Origin: Owenia fusiformis
Taxonomy: Eukaryota > Annelida > Polychaeta > Sabellida > Oweniidae
Assembly: GCA_903813345.2 (NCBI GenBank)
Contig: CAIIXF020000011.1
Coordinates: forward strand, 317,001 to 377,000
Direction: 5' to 3'
DNA length: 60,000 bases
Below are positions 23,247-35,806 of this stretch, in pieces. The translations under genes were made by a program, and so were the position numbers. The notes under the pieces are model-generated. The model searched no databases. It had not been told where the DNA came from and was given only the letters and a program-made list of their open reading frames with translations. The stretch's first letter is position 1. The number at the start of each line of letters is the position of its first letter.

Positions 23247-24290
23247 TTATTATATCACTGTCATATTCCTCACTCTCTTATTGGTCCATGACCTACATGT
23301 GACTAAAAAATAACTAGCGATATTCAACGGAAATCACGTGACTTCCGGTGAATATCAAATGATATTCAACGGTCATAACTTATACATCACCGGGGTTGAC
23401 TTAGTCCAGTGTAATTTTTATTTCATATATCCCATTATAACGAAAAAGATTCCTAACCTGTTTCCCACATGGCCAATACTATGAGTATGAACACAATGGT
23501 TCCATTTTCATTGACCCATTGCAATATTACAATTAATTATAAGTTAACACGAAACCTTAAATTAAATACTATAATTTGGGAGTTGATATTTATTGTATTT
23601 ATTGTTATATTGTTAGAAGAAATATAAATGTATTTCAATGTTAACATACTTATTTAGTTATAGAAGATGTTATGACAGTGATATAATAAAACAAATATTT
23701 AATTCTATTTTCGGTGAATACCTGTGACACTTTCACAAGATGATATTCCACAGGCCCTTCGGGCTTCGTGGAATATCACTTGTGAAAGATGCACAGGTAT
23801 TCACCTCAATAGAATTAAATATTTGTATAATATTTGTCTTTATAAAAGCAACCAAATCATGTCCAACCATATGCAAAATTTTTAATCGCAGACGGTATTA
23901 ATCAATGAAGAGCAAGGGGTCCCCTTTATTAGCAGTTGACCCCTGAATACGGCCGTCAATATCTCAAAATGTATTACAACTAATGTAGTGAAAAGCTAAC
24001 ATATTATAACCATATGTTATTCACAGGTAATAAATGTGTCAATATATTGATTGCTTCACCAATATCTCCAAAAACGACATAAAATGATAAACATTGATTT
24101 TGTATATATAAGGTATTTCGATGAACAAATAACGCAAAATTATAGCCAAGAAACTTGATGTATATATTAGAAATATTTTCGTACGATTTTCTTTTAATGT
24201 TTGTAATTTAAATCGTGAAAAAAATTCGAAATAGTTTTTACGCGTTTTTGACCCCTGCTAATGACACGCATAATTCGGCCTAAAAGCCCG
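23247..24290. mobile_element. Insertion specific to copy B containing a TIR element and a long hairpin
   Basis: Relative to copy A (about 9640-9710), about 1 kb is inserted here. It starts with ttattatatcactgtcata (23247-23265), whose reverse complement lies at 23671-23689. A hairpin of about 130 bp follows at 23693-23824, and then AT-rich sequence up to about 24290. The TIR and hairpin parts recur at 35355-35806. Confidence 0.7.
23693..23824. repeat. Long hairpin with TTCG loop
   Basis: Near-perfect inverted repeat of about 60-bp arms (aaatatttaattctatttt...tgatattccac / gtggaatatcac...aattaaatattt) closing on GCCCTTCGGGC. A transcript would fold into a hairpin with a stable UUCG tetraloop. 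Confidence 0.85.
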
Positions 24291-25345
24291 CCGTATTTAT
24301 CACGGCTATACAAAATAATACGCGGGACATATCTAAATATAAGGTCAAATATCGTTGCGCATATATCATGTCACCAACTCCTTAATTAGACGTTCTAGAA
24401 TGCCATACCATGGACTAAATTGCCAAAGTGTAACAACATTAGCCGCAATTTGATTATACACATTGTGAAATAACAGATCGGAGATGAAAAGTAAATTTTG
24501 TTACTTTTACACTTAAATCCATATCCCTGAATCAAGATTATTTAATCCCATTGGCCTTGATGATGAAAAAAAACAGAAAATAACCAGAACAACGTTGTTT
24601 ATAAGTGGGAAAATGCTCATCTCGTTTTGACATAGTTACTGTTGTTTGGCATGAAGTCATAATACTATCTAATCCAACTAAAAAAACGAGGAATTTGGAG
24701 AAGAACATAATTCCTTGCTAACACTTTGCAAGTATGAGGGGCTGTAATGGGGTTGTTTATTTTATTATTTAGTAGTCGGACAATTTGAAACAAAATGCAC
24801 GATTGTCAATAGTACGCCGACAGTATATTTCTTTAAAAATTGCATATCATCCGATGTGTACTGTGAACTGTTCTCCATCGTATTATATATTGCAATTATT
24901 GGATACCATTGTCGTGTTCAGTAGTAATTGTTCATATTAGTCTTGATTGGCGTTTTATATTTTATGGTTTATTCTCATTAAACGAATTTGTTGTTTAAAC
25001 GTCAGACTGTTTTTTACGGTATCTAGTATGTTGGACTTTATACAAAGCTTGGTGTTGTTGGTCATGTTTGGAACTCTCCTTTCCTACATCAGGCATTGAC
25101 TGAAAAACAATATTGAAGTGCAATTTAATATAGTTTGTTCACTTAACTACATCATTATATGTTTCACGATTTATTAATTAGTATGCAGTTTTCATTTACA
25201 TTGCGATCTGTTTAAAGGCATACATTATAATAGCTGGAGTCACTGCACGCCCTTGTACAACTCTATGCTGGAAGGTGTTTAGTCATATAGAAGGGGGTCA
25301 CAGAGTAGACTATAGAATATTCATTTAGTATTGTCGCATAGTGTT

Positions 25346-26187
25346 CTACTCAAAGTCTGTGGTTCTACTATATGTTATCGTGTTATATTTACCATTTTCT
25401 CTGTATATGATAGTGAATAATTGTCCATTCTTATCCCCAACCAGTAAATGTCCGTCTTGGTTTATCCAAACAGCACGTGGGTAGGACAAGCCATCACTCT
25501 CTGTTAGGAGGTAACTATGGAACATGCCATCGGGGGTGAGTAGTAGTACTCTGTCGTTGCTTGCGTCTGCTACCACAATGTAGTCCTCCTTATCTGTGTC
25601 GACACCACGTGGATATTCCAACTGCCCCTCCCCCGATCCTCTTGTACCATAACTGAAGAGTACTTGGCCATCCTGGTCCAATCCCTTTATAGAATGTCCG
25701 TAACGGTCACTCACTATAACTACTCGTTTGCTGTTTGTTGTCACATAGAGAGGCCATTCAAACGTACCAGAAGCAGAGAGTGGTGTTGCATTCCCTGTAT
25801 CTTGTTTAACAATATACACTCTGTCTGTCTTTCCATCGCACACAACCAACTGACCAGTAGATAGTGTAGTAATACCACGTAGATCATATGAAGACCCTGT
25901 AACTGTTATGTCGCGCATATAATTGCCGTCTGCTGTGTAGAAGTAGATTGTGCTAGACGAGTCAGTGAATACCAGTCGATCATCACTTGTAACTGTAACA
26001 TGATAGAATCTTTCGCCGATATCTTTGATGAGACTATAATCACTGGCATATATCTTTGTGTTGCTCCCACCTGTTACCACAATATGTCCTCTTGATGTTA
26101 CTGCAAGATCATATGTTTCATATATTTCGCTTGACTTCAGCTGTCTCTTTGCAACAGTTGGGCTGCTTTTTAATTTTCCAACTGTTA
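25346..26187 (-). CDS. NHL-repeat terminal exon, copy B
   Basis: Acceptor TTGCAG with phase-1 entry. About 280 residues of NHL-type blades, for example [20 protein letters not shown] and RVLLLTPDGMF. The stop is at 25346-25348. The upstream ATG in the same frame (26212) lies in the intron. Confidence 0.88.
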
Positions 26188-29100
26188 CTGCAATTACATA
26201 AATAAGAAACATATGATAAGTGAATATTAATCATCTGAATCGTGAAACCATGTTGTCATACTGTATGTAATATAACAGAAAGCTTTTAATATAAGTTTTC
26301 AGCCCAACTTATATTGCAACTTTAACTTTTAAATGACGCAAAAACACTCGGAGGTTTCTCAAATAAAGAAACCAGGAAAGAACATTTCGTGAGAAATGTG
26401 TCCTAATCGAGGGAACTGATTTGTGAATATCCTAGCAATGGCAGAATTAATTTCTAGTTGTCATCATATTTTGAAAGCTCACGAACTTGCCGGATATTCT
26501 GTTGTGATTTGAAGGATGAAAGCAACCTATCTTCGTTTCCAGAGTTCCTCCCCAGTGCTATACCTGACTTGTACAACTACAGGTTTGCGTATACGTATTC
26601 AAAATAACTTATATCAAAAGCTCTCAAATAATAAATTGAATAAGGCATATTTCATACCTTTACTTTGTGATTTGTTTTGTATTGTTTTGTGACAATTGAT
26701 TAGGTTCGCCAGTTCCTATTATATATGTTATAAACTGACGTGTACATGTGGTCTAATAAAAACAGGTATACAGTGTTCGCTCGGCGCAAACGCTTATTCT
26801 TTATTTCATCTCCACTTAGGGATTTTATGCTGATCCCTCGTTACATATCATTCCATTTAAATCATAATTGCGTTCTCTTTACAGATTAAGAATTTATCAT
26901 TAAACTCATTATTTTAAAGAATACGGATCTAGACTGATATGTATCATTCATTGAATGCTTTTAAACATATCATATATGGAGCTAAGGTTTTTTATATATT
27001 TGATTTAATATTTTTACTATGTGCTTTACAATGGCGCTGAGGAATGGTATTCAATTTCCTCAAGCCTAAAGCCCGAATGGACAACTGTTATTAGAGTCTT
27101 CAAAGATAAAATCCATTTAAAAAATGACAGCTATTTTAAAAGAAGGTGTAGGAACCTTGTAATACAAATCTGTTCATTTCAGAGGTGGGTCTGATTTACA
27201 CACATCAAACCCATACTGTAAAACCATTCCTTCATTAATTTCATTTGAATTTAGACAAAACATACCAATTTTGAAGATTTCTGATGGTTGCGATGGTTCC
27301 CCAGTCCCGACTTCATTCTCTGCTACGATGCGCAGTTCATAATCCACACCTTCCGTCAGACCTCTCAACAAGTAATTGTTCCCAGGAATATCATTGTCAG
27401 TCGTCACGAGCATCCATGTGTAATTGTCGGAACGGCGCATCTCAATGTTGTAATTGGTGACCTTTGCGCCCCCGTCATCTTGGGGTGGTGTCCAGGTGAC
27501 ATTAGCTGTGTCGTTAAGTACAGATACGACAGGTCTACCAGGTGGACCGGGTTTAACTGAAATAGTACAATGGATTTTGATTGAGGGCACAGCCGATTTT
27601 TTTTAAATATTTACATTTTAAGTGCATGTCACGGGAATAACGATTCAAGTAAATGTAAAACAAAAACATGTTCAGTTAAAATAATCGAATTCTCTATTTC
27701 AGTTGGTTGTTTTATTTTCTTGTGCGAGTTTGCACTCCATCTCCACAGGTTGCAGAACGTGCTCTTCAAGCTGACTTCGTAAAGGACCCCCTTGACTAAA
27801 ACTAAAACATCATTATTCAGTTAATATGAAAGAATGCTCTATTCAAATGTGTTTTTATGCTCTTGTGCGAGTTTGTCCACCATCTCAGCAGTTTACAAAA
27901 CACCCTCGCCAAGCTGACAACGTTAAGTTAAAATACAAGATAATCATTTAGTTGAAATAATCGAATTCTCTATATCAACGTGTTGTTTTATGCCCTTCTG
28001 CGAGTTTGCCCACCATATCCGGAGGTCGTAGAACACGCTCGCCAAACTGACCACGTGCCAAGACCTCCGTTAAGTGAAACAAAAACATATTCAGTTGAGA
28101 CGATCGAATTCTCTATTTCAATGGGTTGATTTATGGTCTTGTGGGAGTTGCAGGTTGCAAAATATGCTCTCGAAACTGACCATGTAAAGGACCATCGCTC
28201 ACTAAAACTAAAATATATTTAGTTGATCTAATTGACTTCTCTATTTCAATGGTTGTTTTATGCTCTTGTGCGAGTTTGCCCACCATATCCGGAAGTTGTA
28301 TAACACGCTCGCCAAACTGACTTCGTAAAGGACCCCGTTAACTAAAGCTAAAATATCATTATTCAGTTAATATAATATAATTTTCTATTCCAATGTGTTG
28401 TTTTATGCTCTTGTGCGAGTTTGCCCACCATCTCTGTAAGCTACAAAACACGCTCTCCGAGCTGACCACGAACCAGGAACTCCGTCAACTAAAACAAAAT
28501 ACATTCAGTCGAAATAATAGAATTCTGTATTTCAGTGGGACGTCAGATGCTCTTGTTTGAGGTTGCTCTCCATCTCCACAGGTTATGAAATATGCAACCC
28601 AAACTAACCACGAACCAGGACCTCCGTTAACTGAAACAAAATCGCATTTTAAATCAAATTATTTATCTCTATAAATGCCTTCATACGCTATAATGAATTC
28701 CTAATTCTGTCAAATCATACCGGGGCATTCTGCATCATTACAAGATCGTGTGTCCGTCAGATCACTTGAATCGCATTGACTTCCTCCATGAGCTGGAGCT
28801 GGGTTGTCACATGCTCTTGTGCGAGTTTGCTCTCCATCTCCGCAGGTTGTAGAACACGCTCCCCAAGCTGACCACGTACCAGGGCCTCCATTAACTGAAA
28901 CAAAATCGTATTTTTAATCGAATTATTTATCTCTATGAATTACTTCATAGTACGCATTAATCTATTCCTAATTCAGTAAAATCATACCAGGGCATTCTGC
29001 ATCATTACAGGGTCGTGTGTCCGTCAGATCACTTTGATTACATTGGCTTCCTCCATGAGCTGGGGCTGGGTTGTCACATGCTCTTGTGCGAGTTTGCTCT

Positions 29101-30794
29101 CCATCTCCGCAGGTTTTAGAACACGCTCCCCAAGCTGACCACGTACCAGGGGCTCCATTTACTGAAACAAAAATATATTCGGTTAATAAATCAAATTCTT
29201 TACCTTTATGAATGACCTCATACGCTATAATGAATTCCTAATTCTGTCAAATCATACCGGGGCATTCTGCATCATTACAAGACCGTGTGTCCGTCAGATC
29301 ACTTGAATTGCATTGGCTTCCTCCACGAGCTGGGACTGGGTTGTTACATGCTCTTGTGCGAGTTTGCTCTCCATCTCCGCAGGTTTTAGAACATGCTCCC
29401 CAAGCTGACCACGTACCAGGGGCTCCATTTACTGAAACAAAAACATATTCGGTTAATATATCAAATTCTTTACCTTTATGAATGACTTCATACACTACGA
29501 TAAATTCCTAATCCTGTCAAATCATACCGGGGCATTCTGCATCATTACAAGACCGTGTGTCCGTCAGATCACTTGAATTGCATTGGCTTCCTCCATGAGC
29601 TGGAGCTGGGTTGTCACATGCTCTTGTGCGAGTTTGCTCTCCATCTCCGCAGCTTGTAGAACACGCTCCCCAAGCTGACCACGTACCAGGGGCTCCATTT
29701 ACTGAAACAAAAACATATTCGGTTAATAAATCAAATTCTTTACCTTTATGAATGACTTCATACGCTATAATGAATTCCTAATTCTGTCAAATCATACCGG
29801 GGCATTCTGCATCATTACAAGACCGTGTGTCCGTCAGATCACTTGAATTGCATTGGCTTCCTCCATAAGCTGGGGCTGGGTTGTCACATGCTCTTGTACG
29901 TGTTTGCTCTCCATCTCCGCAGGTTGTAGAACACGCTCCCCAAGCTGACCACGTACCAGGACCTCCATTAACTGAAACTAAACGTAAGCGTTAAATTAGC
30001 ATTGTTATATCATGACGTCATCACACAGAATCTGTTTGGTATTTTTTCAAAATGGTGAATTCAAATACTGTGAAAATTTGAGCGAGATCCGTTAAGCAAT
30101 GACAAAGTTATCTTCATTTTTCGTTTAAAATTAAAATCATTTTTCTTCAAAATGTTACAGTCCACACCCGGTTTTAGCATAGAGAGTCACATCATACGGC
30201 TTGCGTGATTCTCATTTAAAAAGTCCCAAATCAATTTTTTGGAATTTCGATAAAAATATTTCATGGATATATGTTCAACTGATGACGAAAAATTGTATAA
30301 AAATATGATTTCGCTGTGGAGATATCGTGGTTCTAAAAGTAAGTACGCATGTAAATATGCAATAAAATGACGTGATGTACAGTATCTGACGTCGTATCTA
30401 TAGCAATTTTTCTTGTAGTATTACCCTTTAGACGTTTTTCCGTATAGAGTACCCACTCATCATCACGTATGATATGAGGATCAGACGTTGAGTTTGGTTG
30501 TGCGGAGAGAAGTTCGCAAGTTGCATTTTCGGTGTTAAAATTCACGGCGACGCACTTAGGACTGCAAGTTTGCTTCCCACACGTTATTAAGCATTGAACG
30601 GCCGCCATTTCCATATCGTATCGGCGAAACGGCATAACCGATTCACTGATTCTCGAACCCGAAGAGTTATAAAAGTGACCATTGTTTCGGTAATGCTTAT
30701 ACGCGACTCCAGAGCTGTTGGTTTCTTTAATACAGTCAAATCCTATGTAAAGCAGAATAATCGAAACAATTGATGATATTAGAGTTGTGTCCAT
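25346..30794 (-). CDS. Secreted PAN-TSP1x5-FN3-NHL protein, copy B (intact)
   Basis: Exons joined by visible splice sites: 30425-30794, then TSP1 exons 29798-29971, 29528-29701, 29258-29431, 28988-29161 and 28721-28894, FN3 27266-27556, and NHL 25346-26187. All junctions are phase 1, and the lengths sum to 2373 nt (790 aa plus stop). A hydrophobic leader, N-glycosylation sequons and disulfide-rich modules indicate a secreted or cell-surface protein. The order is PAN/apple-like, five TSP1, FN3 and a C-terminal NHL propeller. I know no characterised protein with exactly this order, so its role is unknown; adhesion or ligand binding is the generic expectation. The decayed TSP1 units at 27660-28630 lie in the intron before FN3 and are left out. 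An ATG four codons upstream (30806) is not conserved in copy A. Confidence 0.85.
27266..27556 (-). CDS. Fibronectin type III exon, copy B only
   Basis: A 291-nt phase 1-1 exon between TTTCAG and G|GTATGT. Core FN3 signatures are NVTWTPPQDDGG, VTNYNIEMR and GLTEGVDYELRIVAENEVG. The corresponding exon is deleted in copy A. Confidence 0.92.
27660..28630 (-). pseudogene. Decayed TSP1 half-exon array, copy B
   Basis: Seven units of roughly 135-145 bp, each with an acceptor-like site and only the first half of a TSP1 exon. The most complete (start 28630) reads [20 protein letters not shown] without the usual first cysteines. Several keep a TTTAG or TTTCAG acceptor, so they could be weak decoy splice sites within the intron. 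There are no donors and no second halves. Confidence 0.7.
28721..29971 (-). CDS. Block of five intact TSP1 exons, copy B
   Basis: Five 174-nt phase 1-1 exons with a module period of 270 bp (267 for the last). Each has WSAWGACS, a [11 protein letters not shown]-type stretch and SCNDAECPG or a close variant. Introns between them are repeated along with the exons. The near-identity suggests recent duplication or continuing homogenisation. Confidence 0.9.
30425..30794 (-). CDS. First coding exon, copy B: signal peptide and PAN/apple-like domain
   Basis: [20 protein letters not shown] leader, then [16 protein letters not shown] and ATCELLSAQ. Donor AAGG|GTAATA leaves phase 1. It has the same 370-nt length as the copy A exon. 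Confidence 0.85.
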
Positions 30795-31149
30795 AATGTT
30801 ATCCAAATGACTACGTATGTGAAAAAGGAATATAAAATAAAATGTTATCTGTATTGGAAGCGTCTGGTGTGGTTATGGATTTGATTTCTATAAATAATAA
30901 ATGAAGTATGAAGTAACGGTTGGTTGTTTTTTTACATTCAGCTTAATATTAAAACTACTCGAGTCCAATATGTTATACCAATGTATATAAAGGGATCACT
31001 TAAACTGCGAATGGCATTTGTTATAAATTAATGAAATACTAGAGACAAATGTTCTTGTTACTATGTTGATTGGAAATTGAATTCGAAGCTCAAATGATAA
31101 GAGATTTTTGCTATATACTGCTTCTATATACCCATATTAGTTTTATCCT

Positions 31150-34100
31150 GTGTCATCGGCCATATATAAGAAATAAGGAACGTAATAAATAAAGAACAAA
31201 AAGTGTATTTTATCAAAACGACTTACTAGTTCAAGATGATACCATTGTTTCAACAAAAGAGGATGCCAAAAGTTCTCGTTTTACAGTATTCAAAAAGAAG
31301 CGTTACTATAGTATACCATATGTCTGACTATCATTTAAGATAGTATTGCATTCTTAAGTTAAATATGATATGATGAGTAGTAAGTAACCAAGGGAAATAG
31401 ATACACATACATTTTATCCAAGACCGTATACTACTACAGGACGAAGAAAAGATGATTATTGAAATAGCAATGATGTCCTTGCTTAAAATCTGGATAAGAT
31501 GGGAAAGTCAATAAGAAAGTATTATCATGCTAAATGTAAGGAAAGGCGAAATCAACCAGTTTAAGAATTCTCGAAGAGAAATGGCGCAAAACATAACACA
31601 ACATTTTCATTTTGTTTATAATCATGCGAACTGTCAATCGGTTTTTTATTTTATGTTTATATAATACATTAAATAGATGTAATGAATTGGTAGGCACTTA
31701 CCATTCAAGTCATAGACCTTTGATGTATCATGATCAGTTGATATACACTGCAAGATAGATTGAAACAAACCATTCACAAGTTATATATTTGTTCTGCATT
31801 AATTGTATGAAACATCAAAATGAATTTCTGAAACTTTGTTAATCACTATCTTGTCTCAAAAACTCATCTAAATAGATTTGATTCCAGATCTAATAAAATC
31901 GAGTTTTTGAACAACAAAGGGACGCCAGACACAAAAAAGATTACACGGAATGAGTAATTCACACGGTAATGTTTTCAAATTAAGTTATTTCTACAATGTT
32001 ATTTAAACAAATAATAGGTATTATACCATATTTTATATCCAAATAACACGTGCAAGGTTATACAAACTATACATAATATAACATATATAATACAACATTC
32101 ATTCATACACATCGTTTGGCATGGGGAAACGCTATGGATCGAAAAAACCGTTTTGTATCCAACAGAAACGATTGCGTAATCTTTTGATAAATGATATTGT
32201 TGCACAGCATGCTTTTGCAACAGAGTATTGCTTGAGATATAAGAAAAATGATTTATATCAAACTGCGTTTGTTCATATTGTGGCGACCCGCCCTTATTGG
32301 CCTTTAAATATCGCCAGTATGGCAGAGTGATCGAGGTCATCGTATCAGGTGTATAAGTATCGCATTATCTGTTTAAAATCATTGTATACATAATTATGTA
32401 TTACTGTAATCGTGATAAAAATGTGTTTTACGTTTTGTATCAGTTCCTGGTTAAATTCAAATCTCATATCAAGTCTCGCACTTCTGCGAGACCTGTATCA
32501 CGTCAAGATAAAAACGCGCCAAAAACAGGCCTATACTCTAAGATTTATTTCGTCAGATTAAAGGGTTGATACCCAATATTGAATAGTTTAGGGCAATTAA
32601 ATCCATTTGCTTTTCAATACATAACATAACAAATAAAGAGGAGCAATACCTGAATATACAGAGTGTTCCATATATGCAGCGAGTATTGTCTCTGTAATGT
32701 CTCTGTTTATATGTGCTGAGAATTTTTGCTGATTACAGCACATTACAAGAGATTCTTACAAATAGATACTTCTTATAACAAAGCAATATTCTCTATTTTA
32801 TAATAAATCGTGTGCATGTTCATTATTCAACATCGTCGGTTCCCACGCTCAATCGATCGAAATTGGGATTTCAAATAATACACCCTCACGAGAGCTTAAT
32901 ATATGCACAGAATTAGCGACGATAAGGTCCCATGACGGTTAAGTTCGCCATTTGCTTCAAATAATATCACGTTCATTTCTGGCGTATAGACCATTATCAC
33001 GGCTTCTTATTTCACATCGAGATAAAGAAAGGGTGTACGGAATATGCCGATAACAAATAAACATCACATCGATGTGCAGTATTTGGAAACTAGCCGGTGA
33101 AATTCGAACAAATGAAGGTGTTAAGCGATCATTGAGAGACGTAATTATATTCAGTTATCTCTAGAGTCCTGGGACTTTCCCTCCTCTTGGTTTTATAGGA
33201 ATAATGGGAGCCAGGACTCGTATAGGTGGCAGTTAACTACTAGGTCCGTCCTTCACATTTGGCCCATCCGTCTCTGTATAAATATCGCTGTTTTAGTTTC
33301 AAATTCAGTACACATATCAAATGTATATCATATTTTCCTTCATTATTATTTACAAACATGTTTTAAGATTCAAATTCAAAAAGTTTTGGATATTTTCAAT
33401 AACATTTATCTTGGGAGATTTTTGGAGCAATATTCACTAAAGTATGCTATTAAACCCACTGAATTTTTCGCCATCTATTGACAGTTCTGAAGGCCATTCA
33501 GTTGATGCAAAGTGACATCACTGCCATCTTTCTTTCAGTATGAAACCCATTTCAAACAGCTATGATGTATACCGAGCTGAGGTGAGCTTTCCCAAGGCTG
33601 TTAATAACCCGTATTGTTTAGTGTCAATAACTTTATTACAATGTCCGATATATTGTAATATTGTCATCACCCATATATTGTATTTTTCTAGTCACCCGTG
33701 TATTCGTTTTTCGAATGGTTTATTAATCTGAAATTGATTTGTTTTCCCCTGGTATAATGTATATGCGTATGCATCAACTCGCTTTGTAATATTATAACTT
33801 CAAATGTATACTCTCGGCGAGTTTATCATATAGCCGAACTTTATTGTTCCGTTGTATTAAATGGTGCAAAGAGGGCGGTGCAGGGAGGGGTGATACTGCC
33901 CCCTGGTGACGCGTACTGCAACTTATCAGGGTATGAATCATTCCATTGCCAAGTTTTTAATATTGGAGTTGGAATGGTGGTAATTTTGATTTATTAGAAA
34001 TTGCATGAATTATTAAAGCCAATATAAGTTTTGAATGACAAAGCATTTAATCTTATGAACTATTTGAAAGCCCAGAAAATGAGATCTCCAAGTCCAAAAT

Positions 34101-35354
34101 ACGTCAGTAAAATTACTTGGCGTCGCATATGTCTCTTGATCCAATGTCATTGTGCTTTTAATTCCCACCGAATCATGTTTATAATTTTTGTGTTACCCAT
34201 ATCTTATTTTGTTATGAAATCATGGCTGTTAGTTTATATTAGTATAACAGTTGTTTTAATTGATCTTTGAACTTAGAACTTCCTGAGATATATGTGACGG
34301 ACTGTGACATATTTTGTTAGCTGCAATTGGGAAAAACATGTGATGTTTAATAATTATTTTGTTTATTTGATTTGGTAATTTTTGGCATTATATTGAAGGC
34401 AGTGACTTTATTTTAAAACAAGCAGAACTCAACTAACTTCTAAGCATTTAGGAACTTGTCAAAACCTAAATATGCTGCGTGTACTTTACATTTTTTATAT
34501 CTTTACAATCCCCATAAGATGTTATGAATAACTGTACAATTTTTAACTTTGAAATCACCTACATCTCGTATGTATTTTGGTGTATTTCATAATGTTTTTG
34601 AAAAGTATTTTGAATAATGACATTTTGTCAACATTTTGTAGAGAAGCACTGCTACAATAAAATATTTTACATTCAATATATCCTTGTAATGGTATCTTAG
34701 ATTCAAACAAATGTATAAACTGTGATGAAATAGATAATTTAAAGCATCATTTTTATAACTAAAGTAATTGCTGAATTTTGGAATAAACGTTTCCTAAACA
34801 TAACTGTCAATCAAAATATATGTAAAATGTAAAATAAAGAATTACAAAAATATATTGAAGTCAGCAACTATTTACAATTAATGTTATTTTGAAAATGTGA
34901 AAGAAAATGGCAATGAGTAAATGTTATTGTGTTACAGATTTATTTTTCATTTCTGAACTTTAGAGTATCCAGTCGTTCCCTCTGACGTAATATCGACTTA
35001 TATAACGACTGATGTTTTAACGTAGTGATGGCAGAGTTTAACTACTAAATAACAAGCCCGTCCGAAGAAATTCCCATGAGGGGGGACATTCACGTAGCCC
35101 ACATAAAGACGTCACGGATCGCTGCAAGTTACTTTTATCTAAGAACAGCTTGATGTTCTGTTGACTTTCTCAATATATCGGCGAAAATGTACCTATCATT
35201 TATTTATAAGATATATCTCTGTTATGTAAGATCTATAATCAATGATTATGGGACATCATTAAAATGGGACATCAGGGGGAGAAACCAAAGCTATACCCCT
35301 TTTAATTTTGGGTTAATAGTACAATAACGTCATTTCTAAGGGCAATATAGTGAA
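31150..35354. other. Intergenic, no gene recognised
   Basis: AT-rich sequence. Short open frames near 32000-32340, 33540 and 34031 have no recognisable motif, no conserved neighbours and no splice partners. One 24-bp block (32831-32854) recurs exactly in reverse complement at 44882-44905. Confidence 0.4.
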
Positions 35355-35806
35355 ATATAGTCAAATATTTCACTTTATTATATCACTATCTAGCTAGCGA
35401 CAGTATGATTGGTCAAAACCGGGTCACATGTCGTGGGATATCTGACGATATTCAATGGCAATGCTGATCAGATAAGACAACCGTGAGATATCTAGCGATA
35501 TCCCACGTTCCCGGGAATTTTCAAAGAATTTGTTTTCGTTCAGTGTAAATAATTTAGTTCAGTGTAAGTCAAAATGGCAGACGAACCGAGTAGATTCGTA
35601 AAAATATCTGAAGACTTAATGACTTAATAATATTAGGGATGTTGAGCTAGACAGTGATATAATGAAACCAATATTTCACTCTATTTTCGGTGAATACCTG
35701 TAGCACTTTCACAAGGTGATATTCCACTTGCCCTTCGGGCTTCGTGGAATATCACTTGTGAAAGATGTACAGGTATCCACCTCAAAAGAGTGAAATATTT
35801 GTTCAA
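35355..35806. mobile_element. Composite inverted-repeat element with TTCG hairpin (second copy)
   Basis: The outer repeat tcaaatatttcact / agtgaaatatttgtt encloses an inner TIR pair (tattatatcactatc / gacagtgatataatg) and a long hairpin at 35670-35800 with loop GCCCTTCGGGC. The hairpin matches the one at 23693-23824, apart from the outer arm sequence and scattered changes. Confidence 0.8.

Larger units (their letters stand above)
21132..31147. repeat. Segmental tandem duplication, copy B
   Basis: Direct repeat of 7588-20313 with the same gene order. It is shorter because it lacks three transposons and two other stretches. It has its own insertion at about 23247-24290. Confidence 0.9.

Noticed and set aside
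30795-30806. Upstream ATG in copy B giving MDNIMDTT
   Set aside because: The codon is not an ATG in copy A, and the leader starts naturally at the second ATG; 30794 was preferred.
31999-32340. 113-aa minus-strand ORF
   Set aside because: No recognisable motif, low-complexity hydrophobic C-terminus, and no splice or conservation support in the window.
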